The position numbers and the translations under genes were made by a program. Under the pieces are notes generated by a model that was given only the letters and a program-made list of their open reading frames with translations, was not told the DNA's origin and did not search any database. Below, piece by piece: positions 53,884 through 63,770 of a stretch of 64,000 bases of DNA. Position 1 is the stretch's first letter. Each line of letters begins with the position of its first letter. The stretch covers positions 310,001-374,000 of the forward strand of contig NZ_CP046176.1 of assembly GCF_013009555.1 (NCBI RefSeq). The letters run 5' to 3'. This DNA is from Phocaeicola dorei. Lineage in GTDB: Bacteria; Bacteroidota; Bacteroidia; Bacteroidales; Bacteroidaceae.

Positions 53884-56271
53884 ATGAATCAGGTCAAAAT
53901 GGTATTAATTTTTGCCATATTATTATTTTTATCTTGTGTGAATGTAAGTGCCCAAGTAATAAAGGGAAGAGTAACCGATAGTACCACAAACGAAGCGTTA
54001 AGTTATGCCGCCGTGGAAATACGTTCTTTCGAGGATGATGTTTATATAGGAGGAAGCTCCACCAATGAAAAAGGAGAGTTTGAGTTTCATCTGAAAGGGA
54101 GGTATCCCAAAATTCGTATCACAGTTTCTTTCTTGGGATATAAGACAATACAAAAAGTATATGCCCCCGCTACGGAGTACAGTTACCTCAAATTCGAGAT
54201 GCAGGAGGACTCGCAGACCTTGAACGAGGTCGTGGTGAAAGGATTGAGTCCTGCGGAAAAAGTGCAGCGGTTGGCCTATAATGTATCATTGGTGGAAACG
54301 GCCAAGTTGAAAAGCACGACGATGGACCTGTCCAATGTCATTGACAAAATCAGCGGGGTGAAAATCCGTTCCACGGGAGGCGTGGGTTCCGAAGCCAACG
54401 TCACTTTGAACGGCTTTTCCGGTCGGCATGTGAAAATCTTCATCGACGGTGTACCGATGGACGGTATGAGTTCCGCTTTCGGGCTGAACAATATTCCGGT
54501 AGGTCTCGCCAAACGTGTGGAGGTGTACAAAGGTGTCGTACCTATCGAACTGGGCGGTGACGCACTCGGCGGGGCTATCAATATCGTTACGGACAACAGC
54601 CGGTGTACCCGTGTGAATGCCTCCTATTCGTTCGGTTCGTTTAACACCCACAAAACCAATGTCTATGCGGAACATACCACAAAGAAAGGTTTTTATGTTT
54701 CTCTGAATGCCTATCAGAACTACTCGGATAACGATTATAAAGTCAATATCGACAGTTACACGAAGTTCAACGAGGATGGCAGTAACCAGGAGGTCAAAGA
54801 AAATCTCACCGTGCGCCGCTTTCATGCCAAGTATCACAACGAGGTAGCCATTCTGAAGATTGGGATAGTGGACAAAACGTTTGCCGATCGTCTGTTGTTA
54901 GGCTTCATGGGAGGTTACGAGTATAAACAGACCCAGAATGCCTCCACTATGGACTGGGTGTATGGTGCACGCTACACCACGGCCAATACGCTGATGCCGC
55001 AACTGACTTACGAAAAGAGATTCAAAGTGTTGAAGGGGCTGCACGTGTCGCTGAACGGTAACTACAACTTCGGCAAGTCCTATTCTGCCGATACGGCCAG
55101 TTGTAACTACAACTGGCTGGGTCAGAGTCAACCGAAAGGCGTACCGGGCGAGTTGTCGTACATGAAGTACCGTTACCGGGACCATAATGGGGCGGCCAAC
55201 TTCCGCATGGCACTCTTTCCCGCAGACGGGCAGTCCGTGTCGCTGAGCAGTACGCTCACCACCTTCTCCCGCTCCGGCAAGGACGAAACGGCCTACAAAC
55301 CCACCTATGAGCATCCATCGCAGAGTATGAAAATCGTTACCGGATTGAGTTATAAGTATGACTACAAGGGCAAGTGGAACACATCTGCCTTTGTGAAGCA
55401 CTATATGAACCATCTGGAGGCCTACCTCGATCCGGAAGGCGGAATCAATTATCAGGATTTCAGCAACACCACTTCCTATTGGGGAGGAGGTTGGGCCAGT
55501 ACCTACTTTTGGGGGCGGCACACACAACTGCGGTTGTCGTATGAATACGCCCTGCGTCTGCCTACCAGCCGTGAGTTGTTCGGTTCTGGCGACGACATTG
55601 AGCGAGGCAACTCCAATCTGAAACCGGAATCAAGCAATAACGTCAATATCAGTGTCACAGCCAATGCTGTGGATTTGACCGACCACCGGCTGACCATCGA
55701 TGCAGCTTTTCAATACAGAGAAATCAAGGACTATATTCGCCGCACGACCAACAACGACAGTGGGCGTGCCAGTTCACAGAACGATGGTCGTGTACGCAAT
55801 TTGGGTACGGACTTGAGCATCCGCTACACTTTTAAGGATGCCTTCTTCGTGGGCGGCAACTTCAGCTACATCGACATGCGGAGCTTGACCAGGTACGTGA
55901 CGGGCACACAGCAGGAGAGCAAGAACTACAAAGAACGCGTACCTGCTATCCCCTATATGTATGGTAACGGAGAAGCCGGGCTTACCCTGCGCGATGTGTT
56001 TGTGAAGGGAACAGTGCTGGACATACATTATATGATGAACTATGTCCAGAAGTTCAGTTACGAGTGGAATGTGTACCAGAATGCGGAACTTGATATACCT
56101 ACCCAATTCTCTCACGACCTCTTCGTCAGCTACAACTTCGGAAAAAAATCGGAGTTTACCGTATCGGCCGAGTGTACCAACATCTTCAATGCCCGCCTGT
56201 ACGACAATTTCAAGATGCAGAAGCCGGGACGCGCCTTCGCTATCAAGTTCGGCTATAGCTTTATGAAGTGA
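53884..56271 (+). CDS. xusA: TonB-dependent receptor, XusA-like
   Basis: 795 residues. Signal peptide ending SAQ (residue 23), a carboxypeptidase-regulatory-like beta domain (VIKGRVTDSTTNEALSYAAV, to about 110), a plug domain (KISGVKIRSTGGVGSEANVT, VPMDGMSSAFGLNNIPVG) and a 22-strand-type barrel ending in an aromatic residue-rich strand. ETLNEVVVKG-like sequence near 115 (QTLNEVVVKGL) serves as TonB box. Downstream DUF4374 and PepSY genes give the xusABC order of B. thetaiotaomicron, which takes up enterobactin- and salmochelin-type siderophores made by other bacteria. Confidence 0.85.
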   Translation: MNQVKMVLIFAILLFLSCVNVSAQVIKGRVTDSTTNEALSYAAVEIRSFEDDVYIGGSSTNEKGEFEFHLKGRYPKIRITVSFLGYKTIQKVYAPATEYSYLKFEMQEDSQTLNEVVVKGLSPAEKVQRLAYNVSLVETAKLKSTTMDLSNVIDKISGVKIRSTGGVGSEANVTLNGFSGRHVKIFIDGVPMDGMSSAFGLNNIPVGLAKRVEVYKGVVPIELGGDALGGAINIVTDNSRCTRVNASYSFGSFNTHKTNVYAEHTTKKGFYVSLNAYQNYSDNDYKVNIDSYTKFNEDGSNQEVKENLTVRRFHAKYHNEVAILKIGIVDKTFADRLLLGFMGGYEYKQTQNASTMDWVYGARYTTANTLMPQLTYEKRFKVLKGLHVSLNGNYNFGKSYSADTASCNYNWLGQSQPKGVPGELSYMKYRYRDHNGAANFRMALFPADGQSVSLSSTLTTFSRSGKDETAYKPTYEHPSQSMKIVTGLSYKYDYKGKWNTSAFVKHYMNHLEAYLDPEGGINYQDFSNTTSYWGGGWASTYFWGRHTQLRLSYEYALRLPTSRELFGSGDDIERGNSNLKPESSNNVNISVTANAVDLTDHRLTIDAAFQYREIKDYIRRTTNNDSGRASSQNDGRVRNLGTDLSIRYTFKDAFFVGGNFSYIDMRSLTRYVTGTQQESKNYKERVPAIPYMYGNGEAGLTLRDVFVKGTVLDIHYMMNYVQKFSYEWNVYQNAELDIPTQFSHDLFVSYNFGKKSEFTVSAECTNIFNARLYDNFKMQKPGRAFAIKFGYSFMK

Positions 56272-56305
56272 CCATTATATAACAATTAAAAACGATAAAG
56301 TAAAA

Positions 56306-57685
56306 ATGAAAGACAGATTCAAATTATTCAGCATGGCTCTATGCGCATGTGCATTTGCAGCTTGTAATGACAATGAAGGAGTTGATGGACCCGGTGACGG
56401 TGACAAATCCCCCGTGCAATATGTAGTGATGAGTGCCACATCGGACGGAACGGCCAACTATTTGCAGTTGGCCAGCGACCCCACCAAAGGTACGATTGAC
56501 CCGACTGAAGCGAACGGGCGTATATCTTTCGATGCAAGCAACCCAGATTTTGTCAACTACAACAACGAACTGCTGATTGGCATGAACTATCCCTCACAGG
56601 GAGGTACAGGTGGCTACTCCTATGCTTGGAAGCTCATTGACGGGCAACTAGTTCAACATGGCAATGGTATAATGCTGGATGGCGACGTGAAAGCACGTGG
56701 CTTTTTCAATGACTACTTGCTCGGTCTGTCTGACCAAGCCGAGGACAACAATCACTATACACGCGTGAAATACGTCAAGGTGACTGAGTTCAGCAGTGTG
56801 GTCGTAGATGGAAAAATAAACTGTCAGGACCACAGCAAAGAACCGGCCAGCCAGATGGGCAATGAGGCATGGGGGGTTGGTGACATAGCCCAGTACGGCG
56901 ACTACGTGCTGCTGGCCTATACCACCAAACATCTGGTGCAGGATGGTAACTACACCTCAAAAGCAGCAAGCACCCGTGCGAAGGCTTCCTATGGTACAGA
57001 CTTGGACAACAACTTCTATTTGGGTGTTTACAAGTTCGACCCGACAGATGCGGATAAAGAATATTTGAAATACCAAAGCATGATTGTCCGCAAGAGCGAA
57101 GACCATCCGGGAAAAGAAGCCGGACAGATCAAAGGCAACTCTAGGTCGCGCACGGAAACGGGTATCGAAGTCGTTGGTGATAAAATCTACCTGTTCTGCC
57201 AAGGCGGCAAGAACTTCCAAACGAACAGCCTAAGAGTACCTTCTGCTGTGCTGCGCATCAGCGGTAGCAATATTCAGAGTGGCAAGCCCGTAGATATCGA
57301 CAGTGATTACTACGTAGACCTAAACGATAAGACAGGCGACCGCTATTTGTGGAGATGTTACTATCTGGGTGACAACAAGTTCTGCCTGCAACTCTTCACC
57401 AACCCCGGAATGGATGGGTACACGGAAGGCACACACAAGACATTCGGCATCTTCGACGTAGAAACGCAAAATTACACGCCTGTGACCGGTATGCCTGAAG
57501 CCGGCGACATCAATGACATTGCGCTTGCTTATGCTTCTGACACGGACAAGGGTACAGTGACTTTCGAATTGATGACTACGTCGGGTGCAGTCCTGTACAC
57601 CATCAACCGCAATGGCGTGGCCACGCCTGGCACGAAAGTGGAAGCTGAAGTCATCAAGGGAGCAAGTCTGTTGAAACAAAAATAG
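56306..57685 (+). CDS. xusB: DUF4374 surface lipoprotein, XusB-like siderophore-binding protein
   Basis: 459 residues. Lipoprotein signal with FAAC (residue 20) followed by NDNEGVDGPGDGD, an acidic stretch of the kind that directs lipoproteins to the cell surface in Bacteroidota. The rest has DUF4374 features of a beta-propeller (GGTGGYSYAWKLI, WGVGDIAQYGDYVLLAYT, EVVGDKIYLFCQGGK). XusB of B. thetaiotaomicron binds ferric enterobactin at the surface and hands it to XusA. It lies 34 bases after xusA and is clearly one operon. Confidence 0.85.
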   Translation: MKDRFKLFSMALCACAFAACNDNEGVDGPGDGDKSPVQYVVMSATSDGTANYLQLASDPTKGTIDPTEANGRISFDASNPDFVNYNNELLIGMNYPSQGGTGGYSYAWKLIDGQLVQHGNGIMLDGDVKARGFFNDYLLGLSDQAEDNNHYTRVKYVKVTEFSSVVVDGKINCQDHSKEPASQMGNEAWGVGDIAQYGDYVLLAYTTKHLVQDGNYTSKAASTRAKASYGTDLDNNFYLGVYKFDPTDADKEYLKYQSMIVRKSEDHPGKEAGQIKGNSRSRTETGIEVVGDKIYLFCQGGKNFQTNSLRVPSAVLRISGSNIQSGKPVDIDSDYYVDLNDKTGDRYLWRCYYLGDNKFCLQLFTNPGMDGYTEGTHKTFGIFDVETQNYTPVTGMPEAGDINDIALAYASDTDKGTVTFELMTTSGAVLYTINRNGVATPGTKVEAEVIKGASLLKQK

Positions 57686-57693
57686 GCCTTTGT

Positions 57694-58833
57694 ATGAATA
57701 AAGTATTCCGAAAAATACATTTATGGCTGTCTGTCCCCGTCGGGTTGATAATCACGGTTATCTGCCTTACGGGGGCGGCCCTTGTTTTCGAGCGGGACAT
57801 AACGGAAAGCCTCAATCCTAAAATTTATAAGGTCGCATATACGGAAGGGGACACTCCTCTGCCGCCGTCCGAACTGGTCGCCTCTATCCGCCAGCAGGTT
57901 CCGGATTCGTTGGAATTGCTCTCCCTGCAACTGTCGGGTGAACGGGACGTCGCCTGCATGGCAACATTCAAAGGTGCGGGAAAGCGTTCGTTAAGCGTGA
58001 ATCCATACACTGGAGAGGTGAACGGTTGGACCAAGAGTTACCCTTTCTTCCAGACCATGCGTAAACTGCATCGGTGGCTGATGGACCCGCCTGCCTATAA
58101 GGGGGCAAAATCTGCCGGCAAGGTTATCGTGGGTATTACTACCTTTGTAATGGTTGTTATCCTCGTTTCCGGTATTGTGATATGGATACCGCGTACCCGT
58201 AAGGCGCTGAGAAACCGTCTTGTCGTATCGTGTACGAAAGGTTGGTGGCGTTTTTGGTACGACAGTCATGTCTCGCTGGGCATATATGTTACCCTGTTTT
58301 TGCTGGTCATGGCTCTGACAGGGCTTACATGGTCGTTCCAATGGTACCGCACGGCAGCCTATGGACTGTTCGGTGTATCGACAGCCCGTCCCGCCATGTC
58401 CGCTCCGCAGCAGCAAAATAAGGATGAAAAGAAAGAAAAGGCAGAGTTCGATTATGGGATATGGGATAATGTGGTTTCCGAACTGCAGGCCCTTTATCCT
58501 TCGTATGCCTCCATTTCGCTGACGGCCGGAAAAGCACAGATAAGCAAGCCCGGTAACATGCGAAGCAGTGACACGGCGGCGTTTGATACCCAAACAGGAG
58601 AAATCACGACCGTTACGGCTTATAGCGATGTTCCCAGAGCACAGAAGATGAAAGGGTGGTTCTATGCTTTCCACACCGGGTCATGGGGCGGAATGACGAC
58701 AAAGGTCCTTTATTTTCTGGCCGCTTTCATCGGAGGAATCTTGCCTTTGAGCGGTTATTATCTGTGGTTGAAAAAGAAACGTTTATCAAAGAAAAAAGTC
58801 TTTAGAACTATCTTTGAAACAAAATGTATATAA
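57694..58833 (+). CDS. xusC: PepSY-domain inner-membrane protein, XusC-like
   Basis: 379 residues with four membrane segments: WLSVPVGLIITVICLTGAAL (about 10-30), IVGITTFVMVVILVSGIVIW (about 150), YVTLFLLVMALTGLTW (about 200) and VLYFLAAFIGGILPLSGYYL (about 345). A PepSY domain (TGEVNGWTK, TGEITTV) lies in the periplasm. HRWLMDPP and HTGSWGGM contain histidines usually kept in PepSY-TM iron reductase-type proteins. It would release iron from, or move, the imported siderophore. It starts 8 bases after xusB. Confidence 0.83.
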   Translation: MNKVFRKIHLWLSVPVGLIITVICLTGAALVFERDITESLNPKIYKVAYTEGDTPLPPSELVASIRQQVPDSLELLSLQLSGERDVACMATFKGAGKRSLSVNPYTGEVNGWTKSYPFFQTMRKLHRWLMDPPAYKGAKSAGKVIVGITTFVMVVILVSGIVIWIPRTRKALRNRLVVSCTKGWWRFWYDSHVSLGIYVTLFLLVMALTGLTWSFQWYRTAAYGLFGVSTARPAMSAPQQQNKDEKKEKAEFDYGIWDNVVSELQALYPSYASISLTAGKAQISKPGNMRSSDTAAFDTQTGEITTVTAYSDVPRAQKMKGWFYAFHTGSWGGMTTKVLYFLAAFIGGILPLSGYYLWLKKKRLSKKKVFRTIFETKCI

Positions 58834-58906
58834 AAATCCTAACAAATGTCAGTCAGATTTTTTTATGAATAATTTCTTTCCAAAATCTAGGAGGAAGGAA
58901 AGTAGA

Positions 58907-58972
58907 AATAGCGTGTAATTCCTGTCGTGAAAAGAAAACGGGGAGTGGCGGTTTATCGGCACTCTCCGTTTG
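58907..58972 (+). repeat. 66-bp imperfect direct repeat, right copy
   Basis: Partner of 53593-53658. Its hairpin is CGGGGAGT (58939-58946) with ACTCTCCG (58961-58968), but TTTGTTGG follows instead of a T run. It lies 73 bases after xusC. Confidence 0.6.
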
Positions 58973-59742
58973 TTGGTATTGCCTGACGGATGCAAGTCCC
59001 GAGTGAATCCTAATAGCAGGAATCGCATAACCAATGGCAAGGGTGTCTATCGTGAGATGGCTTCTGAAAGAAGTTGGCAGCAAACATTTGGCTTGACGGA
59101 CAAAAACTTCATACAAGGTATTTAATCGTGGACAAGGTTACCAAACAGACCAAAGCCTCATAGCTATTCAGAACGGTTGGTGCAAATAAAATAAGTATAA
59201 GATGAAAAGACAAGATCTTTATCCAAGGAGGTCACACAAACATGAAGGTCAGTTTTTTACGAGTCATGTAAAGTTTGCTGCAAGAAATTAGTAGAGACCA
59301 TAGTACTCGAGGCATTTTACAAGTCTTTTGTAGCTAGATGTCCGAAAAGAACTCTCTATCCACACAATAGGGTGGAATCTGAAAATAAGATAGAAGTGAT
59401 GCCATTTATTAAAAGGATGGCTGAAAATAACTTGTCCAACTTGGATACACCAGGTTACGGACAGTATATAATTTCCGTATTTCAACTACACTTTGTTTAC
59501 CGTTCGTAACGTCCAATCTACTGGCAATATATTTTCAGAAGTCTCCGCAAACAGTGATTCTTATTATTTTTCGATGCAAAATTTTGTGTTCCAACCCACT
59601 CGAACTTTATTACAAATACTTATATCATGATATATTGATTATTAGAGTATTATTAGTTTGAATTCTCCAAAAACAAGCTATATACAAACCGAAGCTATTT
59701 ACTTCGTATTAATTGCATCAAATCAAAATACAAAAATACAAA
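58973..59742. other. Degraded region, one unassigned open frame
   Basis: Contains peptide-like debris such as GVYREMASERSWQQTFGL and DKNFIQGI ending near 59124, and an open frame 59248-59509 (ESCKVCCKKLVETIVLEAFY; LYPHNRVESENKIEVMPFIK; LDTPGYGQYIISVFQ) with a cysteine group but no plausible start. None can be assigned. The region looks like a scrap zone after the xus genes. Confidence 0.35.
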
Positions 59743-59844
59743 AATGGAACGAATAGAAAAGCAAAATTTTCTTATGCTGCAATAGGAGTTTTATTATTAG
59801 GATTGGTATCCTATGACAGTAAGAATAGTGGTCTGAATAATTAA
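59743..59844 (+). pseudogene. Small frameshifted peptide gene
   Basis: MERIEKQ from 59743 meets a stop in frame, while the next frame reads KFSYAAIGVLLLGLVSYDSK and ends NSGLNN at 59844. One A missing in the AAAA run near 59765 would join them into a 34-residue peptide with a hydrophobic core. It lies just before the beta-barrel pseudogene. Confidence 0.3.
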
Positions 59845-59865
59845 TATCATTGATAGGATGGTGGT

Positions 59866-60353
59866 ATGAAGAAGCATATATCTTTATTAATTGCGTTAAC
59901 TGGCATTATCTCGTTAAATGCGCAAGATTTCAGATTTGGAATAACGGGCGGAATGAACTTGAATTCTATCACAAATGAGAGGAACAAGGTAGATTATAAT
60001 TTAAAGACGAATATTTCTTCAAAGAAGATAAAGGGTTTTATCTTGATATGGGAGTTATGCTGACCAATAAAAATTGGGAAACACCGTATTATGCCCATAT
60101 CGGAGATAAAGACAAATTGGGAAACATGTGGAGTGCAAATCTTCATTATCTTAATATACCTATTCACATAGGGTATATGATGCCTGTATCAAAAAAAATT
60201 TCGCTATTCATGAATGCCGGACCATATTGGGGAGTAGGATTGTTTGGTAAATATACGATGACATCGGGTGATAAGGATACCACTATTGCTGAAAATATCT
60301 TTAAAGATTATCTCAAAAGATTTGATTGTGGTATAGGATGGAATAGGTATTGA
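59866..60353 (+). pseudogene. Outer-membrane beta-barrel protein (PorT/porin-family type), broken
   Basis: Signal peptide MKKHISLLIALTGIISLNAQ, then FRFGITGGMNLNSI. A one-base shift near 60030 separates it from GFYLDMGVMLTNKNWETPYY, and YLNIPIHIGYMMPVSKKISL with FMNAGPYWGVGLFGK follows, the pattern of small Bacteroidota barrels. The frame shifts again at FDCGIG near 60340 and the last strands are absent, replaced by ISAon1 debris. Normal relatives have about 200 residues; about 160 are left. Confidence 0.7.
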
Positions 60354-60589
60354 ATGTGCAAGATGTATCAAAGGTTGTCAAAGTAAAGTCCTGTGAGGAA
60401 AGCCAAAAGATATATTGTGGTCAACCTTATATTATGGTCACCACCGGGAGCAGGATGTTTAAAAGAACTTGTGGAAAGAACAGAAGAAGGTCCTGCGAAA
60501 ATCCGTGTGTAGAGAGAAAAAAATGTGTGGGTAATGGCCTTTAACTTAGAAAATAACAAGCATGGACATTCAAGCCATACTAGACGGAA

Positions 60590-60892
60590 TAGGACTGTTA
60601 CCTGAAGAAAAAATAGTATCCAAAACAGACTCACAGTTCCAATCGCGACTATAAGTTTGTCCTGTTTCCGAGTTTCCCTAACGATGGCGCTTGACGCGTA
60701 GGTATACAGCTTTACTGCGAATAGGAAATCCGGGAAGAAACCTTTGGAATGTAGGTGCAAATGAGAATACTCTTGAGGAATGGAAGGCTTTTCTTCAAGA
60801 AAAAGAATGAAGCAAGTCTCTTGAGAAACATGGTTAACTAGGTCAAAATAATCAAGCATGTCTGCAGGAAGGAACAAGCTCAACATTTCCAT
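60590..60892 (-). pseudogene. Remnant of an ISAon1 N-region gene
   Basis: From the ATG at 60892: SLFLPADMLDYFDLVNHV, ILFLEEKPSIPQEYS, SKGFFPDF, matching LLLPEGTLDYFNI, IYLEEKNELPGEY and SKGFYDP of the complete copy at 45032. The frame then shifts and continues PIRSKAVYLRVKRHR, stop, ETGQTYSRDWN. No catalytic part follows, so only a piece of a second, older ISAon1-type element remains. Confidence 0.7.
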
Positions 60893-61578
60893 AGGAGTAA
60901 GGGGGGGGCATTTCTATTTCATGCCTCAAAGATAACCACTTTAACTAATTCCCCAAGTTTTCAAACTGACCCGTTTAATTTTTACCCTTGCAGACGCATC
61001 TCTTCTATCTACACCGCAGATGAAGCGACAGGGATTTTTGCATTTGATGTGCGATTTTGCGTTGCACTTACTGCATAGTCCCGTTAGAATCCGTATGCGA
61101 GGATGGTGGAATTCGATATTTTACTTGGGTGAAGAGGGCTTTGCATCTGTGTGAAGAGCTGTTGTCACTAAAGTGGAACTACTGCTTCACATAGATGGAG
61201 CAACAGTATATATCGGAAGTTAACACAATGACATCCTATTTAATTAAATGAAAGTACGGCATGTCCTGTCAGATCTAATCTGATATCTGCGGCTCTTTTA
61301 CAAATAATGGGCGAATGTTCCCATCCCCATCACCTGCATACCAGTTCAGGGATATTATGGATGTTTTTTACACAGCAAATTGCTGATAATGAGTGGAATG
61401 ATGTGACGGAAGGATTTTATGTTTTACGTAAGACGAAATCACCTTTTCCTTTGGTTCTTACCCGGATTACTCTTGTTGGACTCTTTCAGCCGCTTGGTTT
61501 CACTTCTATAAAGTGATACTAAATCAAAATTGAGCATCACTTTTTGAAACCAACAGCTTCTCCTGATGTAGTAACGTT
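60893..61578. other. Intergenic debris, no gene supported
   Basis: It begins with a G run (GGGGGGGG at about 60902). A 69-codon plus frame (61307-61516) has plausible composition but no relative known to me. I see no promoter pair, RNA gene or repeat. It marks the right edge of the accessory island. Confidence 0.4.
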
Positions 61579-63216
61579 TTACGTTCTTGCCTTGAATACA
61601 GGACTTGCTTTTTGTATCTCCGACTCAAAGCCAAACCAGTAGCCATGTTCTCCCTTTTCATCGGCAGGAAGGAAACACAGACGAAGGCTTTCTTTGTATT
61701 CTCCATAAATGATATTCCAAGTAGCAGGAGGAATTTGTCGTTTGGTCCATACTTTCTCGGCGGGAAGCTTTTTCAGTGACATGCCTGCCTCTATCCAGGC
61801 AATACTAGCCTGTATCTGGTATTCGGGGTAGTTTTGTTTGCAGAACTCATAGAGTATCAAGCCTCGTTTTTCCAGACTCATGGGCTGGTCTATCAGATTG
61901 GCTTTTGTTAAATATGTAAGAAAACGATGGAGGAATTGTTCGTCATTCAAAATGAGTTCACGTGTCAGTGCCTGCCATGCCGGTGTGTTGTAGAATCCGT
62001 CCAACAAGCGTGAAAGCTGGCGGGCTGTCTGCAATTCACTGACATTGATCTCGTGGGTTTGTAATACTTCGTATGGTGGCAGAGGGGAATATTTGATACC
62101 TGATTCTTCCGCCCTCCGGCGCATTTCGGTTCCGGGAAGCAGTTTGAGTGACTCCAGTTGGATTTCTCCTGCAGCATATTCGGCCAGGGTACGGACATCT
62201 TCAAATATTTCATGAAGATGATAAAGAGGCAGTCCGGCAATAAGGTCGGCATGGGTTTCCATGTTGGGTAAAGCGCACAGGAATCTCAGACCATCCAGTG
62301 CATCGGATAGTTTGCCCATCCGGCGGCTTTTCTCAAGTACAGGTTCGCGCAGGCTTTGGATGCCGGCTTCCAGATGAAGCAGTCCTTTGGGCAGCAGGCT
62401 GAGTTCTTCTTTTAACTCTTCTGACAACAGGGCGGGATGTATTTCCAGATGGAAGCGGATATCGGGATGGAATTCCAGAAAGAGTCGGAGTAGTTCTTTG
62501 GCTCTTCGAGGGTTGTAATTAAAAGTACGGTCTAATACACGTACATTTTTGATGCCATGTGCATGGATGAGTTGTAGCCTTCTGCGGATGCTTTCGATGG
62601 AAAGGGTGCGTACCGGTTTTTCACCGCCGCTGACACAGAAGGCGCAGGTGTTGAAACATCCGCGTGTTGTTTCCAGTTGGACAAAGGGTTTACTCCAGTT
62701 AAAAAAACGGCTTTGTTCAGGAGGGACGAGTCCGGCGAAATTCAGTACGCGTGCTATGCCGTTGTCTTTATATTCTTTGTAAGGAGTGAGGTAACAGAGT
62801 CCGGGCACGGTGTGCCATTGTTCCGGATGGTTCCAGCAGGTTAACCATTGTGGAAAGACTTCTTCTCCTTCTCCTCTGAAAACGCAATCCACAAATGGAT
62901 TTTTGCGGAGGAATTCTTCATTGTTTCCCAGAAATTCCGGACCGCCCAGCACCAGGCAGGTTTTGGGGAGCAATGCTTTTACTCTGGAAGCGACATGTAT
63001 CAGTTGCTCATGGTTGAAAAGCCAGGTGGTTGCGGCAAGGATGTCGGGTTGATGGTGGTAGATCTCGTCGACAATCATTCCTGCATTTTCGTTGATGGTG
63101 GCAGATACGATTTCCCATTCTATAGAAGGGTCTGTCATGATTTGTGCATGTAGGGCTGGCAGTGCCAATGAGGAATGGGCATATGAACTGTTCAGGTCTA
63201 TCCAGAGAATCTTCAT
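61579..63216 (-). CDS. B12-binding-type radical SAM protein (DUF4080)
   Basis: 545 residues. N-terminal Rossmann-like cobalamin-binding domain (about 1-130; ILWIDLNSSYAHSSLALP, CLVLGGPEFLGNN), though the B12 His motif DxHxxG is not evident. The radical SAM core (about 170-390) has CFNTCAFC (CxxxCxxC) and LEAGIQS. A C-terminal DUF4080-type helical region follows. The family lacks a proven substrate; tRNA or peptide methylthiolation has been suggested for relatives. A TATCTTTG box (complement of 63244-63251) inside the end of the upstream gene could give it a separate promoter. Confidence 0.82.
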   Translation of the reverse strand: MKILWIDLNSSYAHSSLALPALHAQIMTDPSIEWEIVSATINENAGMIVDEIYHHQPDILAATTWLFNHEQLIHVASRVKALLPKTCLVLGGPEFLGNNEEFLRKNPFVDCVFRGEGEEVFPQWLTCWNHPEQWHTVPGLCYLTPYKEYKDNGIARVLNFAGLVPPEQSRFFNWSKPFVQLETTRGCFNTCAFCVSGGEKPVRTLSIESIRRRLQLIHAHGIKNVRVLDRTFNYNPRRAKELLRLFLEFHPDIRFHLEIHPALLSEELKEELSLLPKGLLHLEAGIQSLREPVLEKSRRMGKLSDALDGLRFLCALPNMETHADLIAGLPLYHLHEIFEDVRTLAEYAAGEIQLESLKLLPGTEMRRRAEESGIKYSPLPPYEVLQTHEINVSELQTARQLSRLLDGFYNTPAWQALTRELILNDEQFLHRFLTYLTKANLIDQPMSLEKRGLILYEFCKQNYPEYQIQASIAWIEAGMSLKKLPAEKVWTKRQIPPATWNIIYGEYKESLRLCFLPADEKGEHGYWFGFESEIQKASPVFKART

Positions 63217-63231
63217 ATTTCTTTTTCTTGT

Positions 63232-63753
63232 TTATTCGGTCGGCAAAGATAACTCTTTTTCGGTCAATGTCCGCTGGTAGGCGATGCGGGATGTGCCGTT
63301 GTGGGTATAAATGATGCCACAACGCCGGAAACCGTACTTTTTCAGGATATTCTGCATCACAAGGTTGTCGTGGTGGGTATCTACCCGGATATTGTTGCAA
63401 TGCTCGAAACACCATTTGAAGCAGGCGTCAGCTATTCCCTTCTGTTTGCCGTTGGTAGCCATGCGGTGAATGACGTAATATGGTTCGTTGTTCAGCCAGT
63501 TGCCGTCATCAATGCGGGCATACGTAGGGTCCTCTCCGGGAATAAAACAGAATGTGCCTATTATTTCTCCGTTTTCATTTTCGCAAACATAGTTGGTGCC
63601 GTTGGTTATTTCTCGCAGAATCAATTCAGCGGAAGGATAACCGTTTATCCATTGATTGGGGTTGCCATGTTCTTTCATGAACTGACGGGCATAATGGAAT
63701 ATTTCTATAATTGCATCTAAATCTTTGGGTAATGAATGTCTGATTGTTATCAT
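63232..63753 (-). CDS. GNAT-family N-acetyltransferase
   Basis: 173 residues. The acetyl-CoA site is atypical: VIHRMATNGKQKGIADACFK replaces the usual V-x2-x-x-R/QxxGxG/A with NGKQKGIA, and the tail has DTHHDNLVMQNILKKYGFRR as in true GNAT enzymes. The substrate is unknown. The start MITIRHSLPKDLD is typical for the family. It lies between a second acetyltransferase and the radical SAM gene, with gaps of 15 to 17 bases, so all three form one operon. Confidence 0.88.
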   Translation of the reverse strand: MITIRHSLPKDLDAIIEIFHYARQFMKEHGNPNQWINGYPSAELILREITNGTNYVCENENGEIIGTFCFIPGEDPTYARIDDGNWLNNEPYYVIHRMATNGKQKGIADACFKWCFEHCNNIRVDTHHDNLVMQNILKKYGFRRCGIIYTHNGTSRIAYQRTLTEKELSLPTE

Positions 63754-63770
63754 ATTGAAATAGGAATGGG

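Noticed and set aside
54898..55527. 209-codon minus-strand frame inside xusA
   Set aside because: It is a mirror of the GC-rich coding strand; the sense frame has clear receptor domains, and this one has no start signals or relatives.
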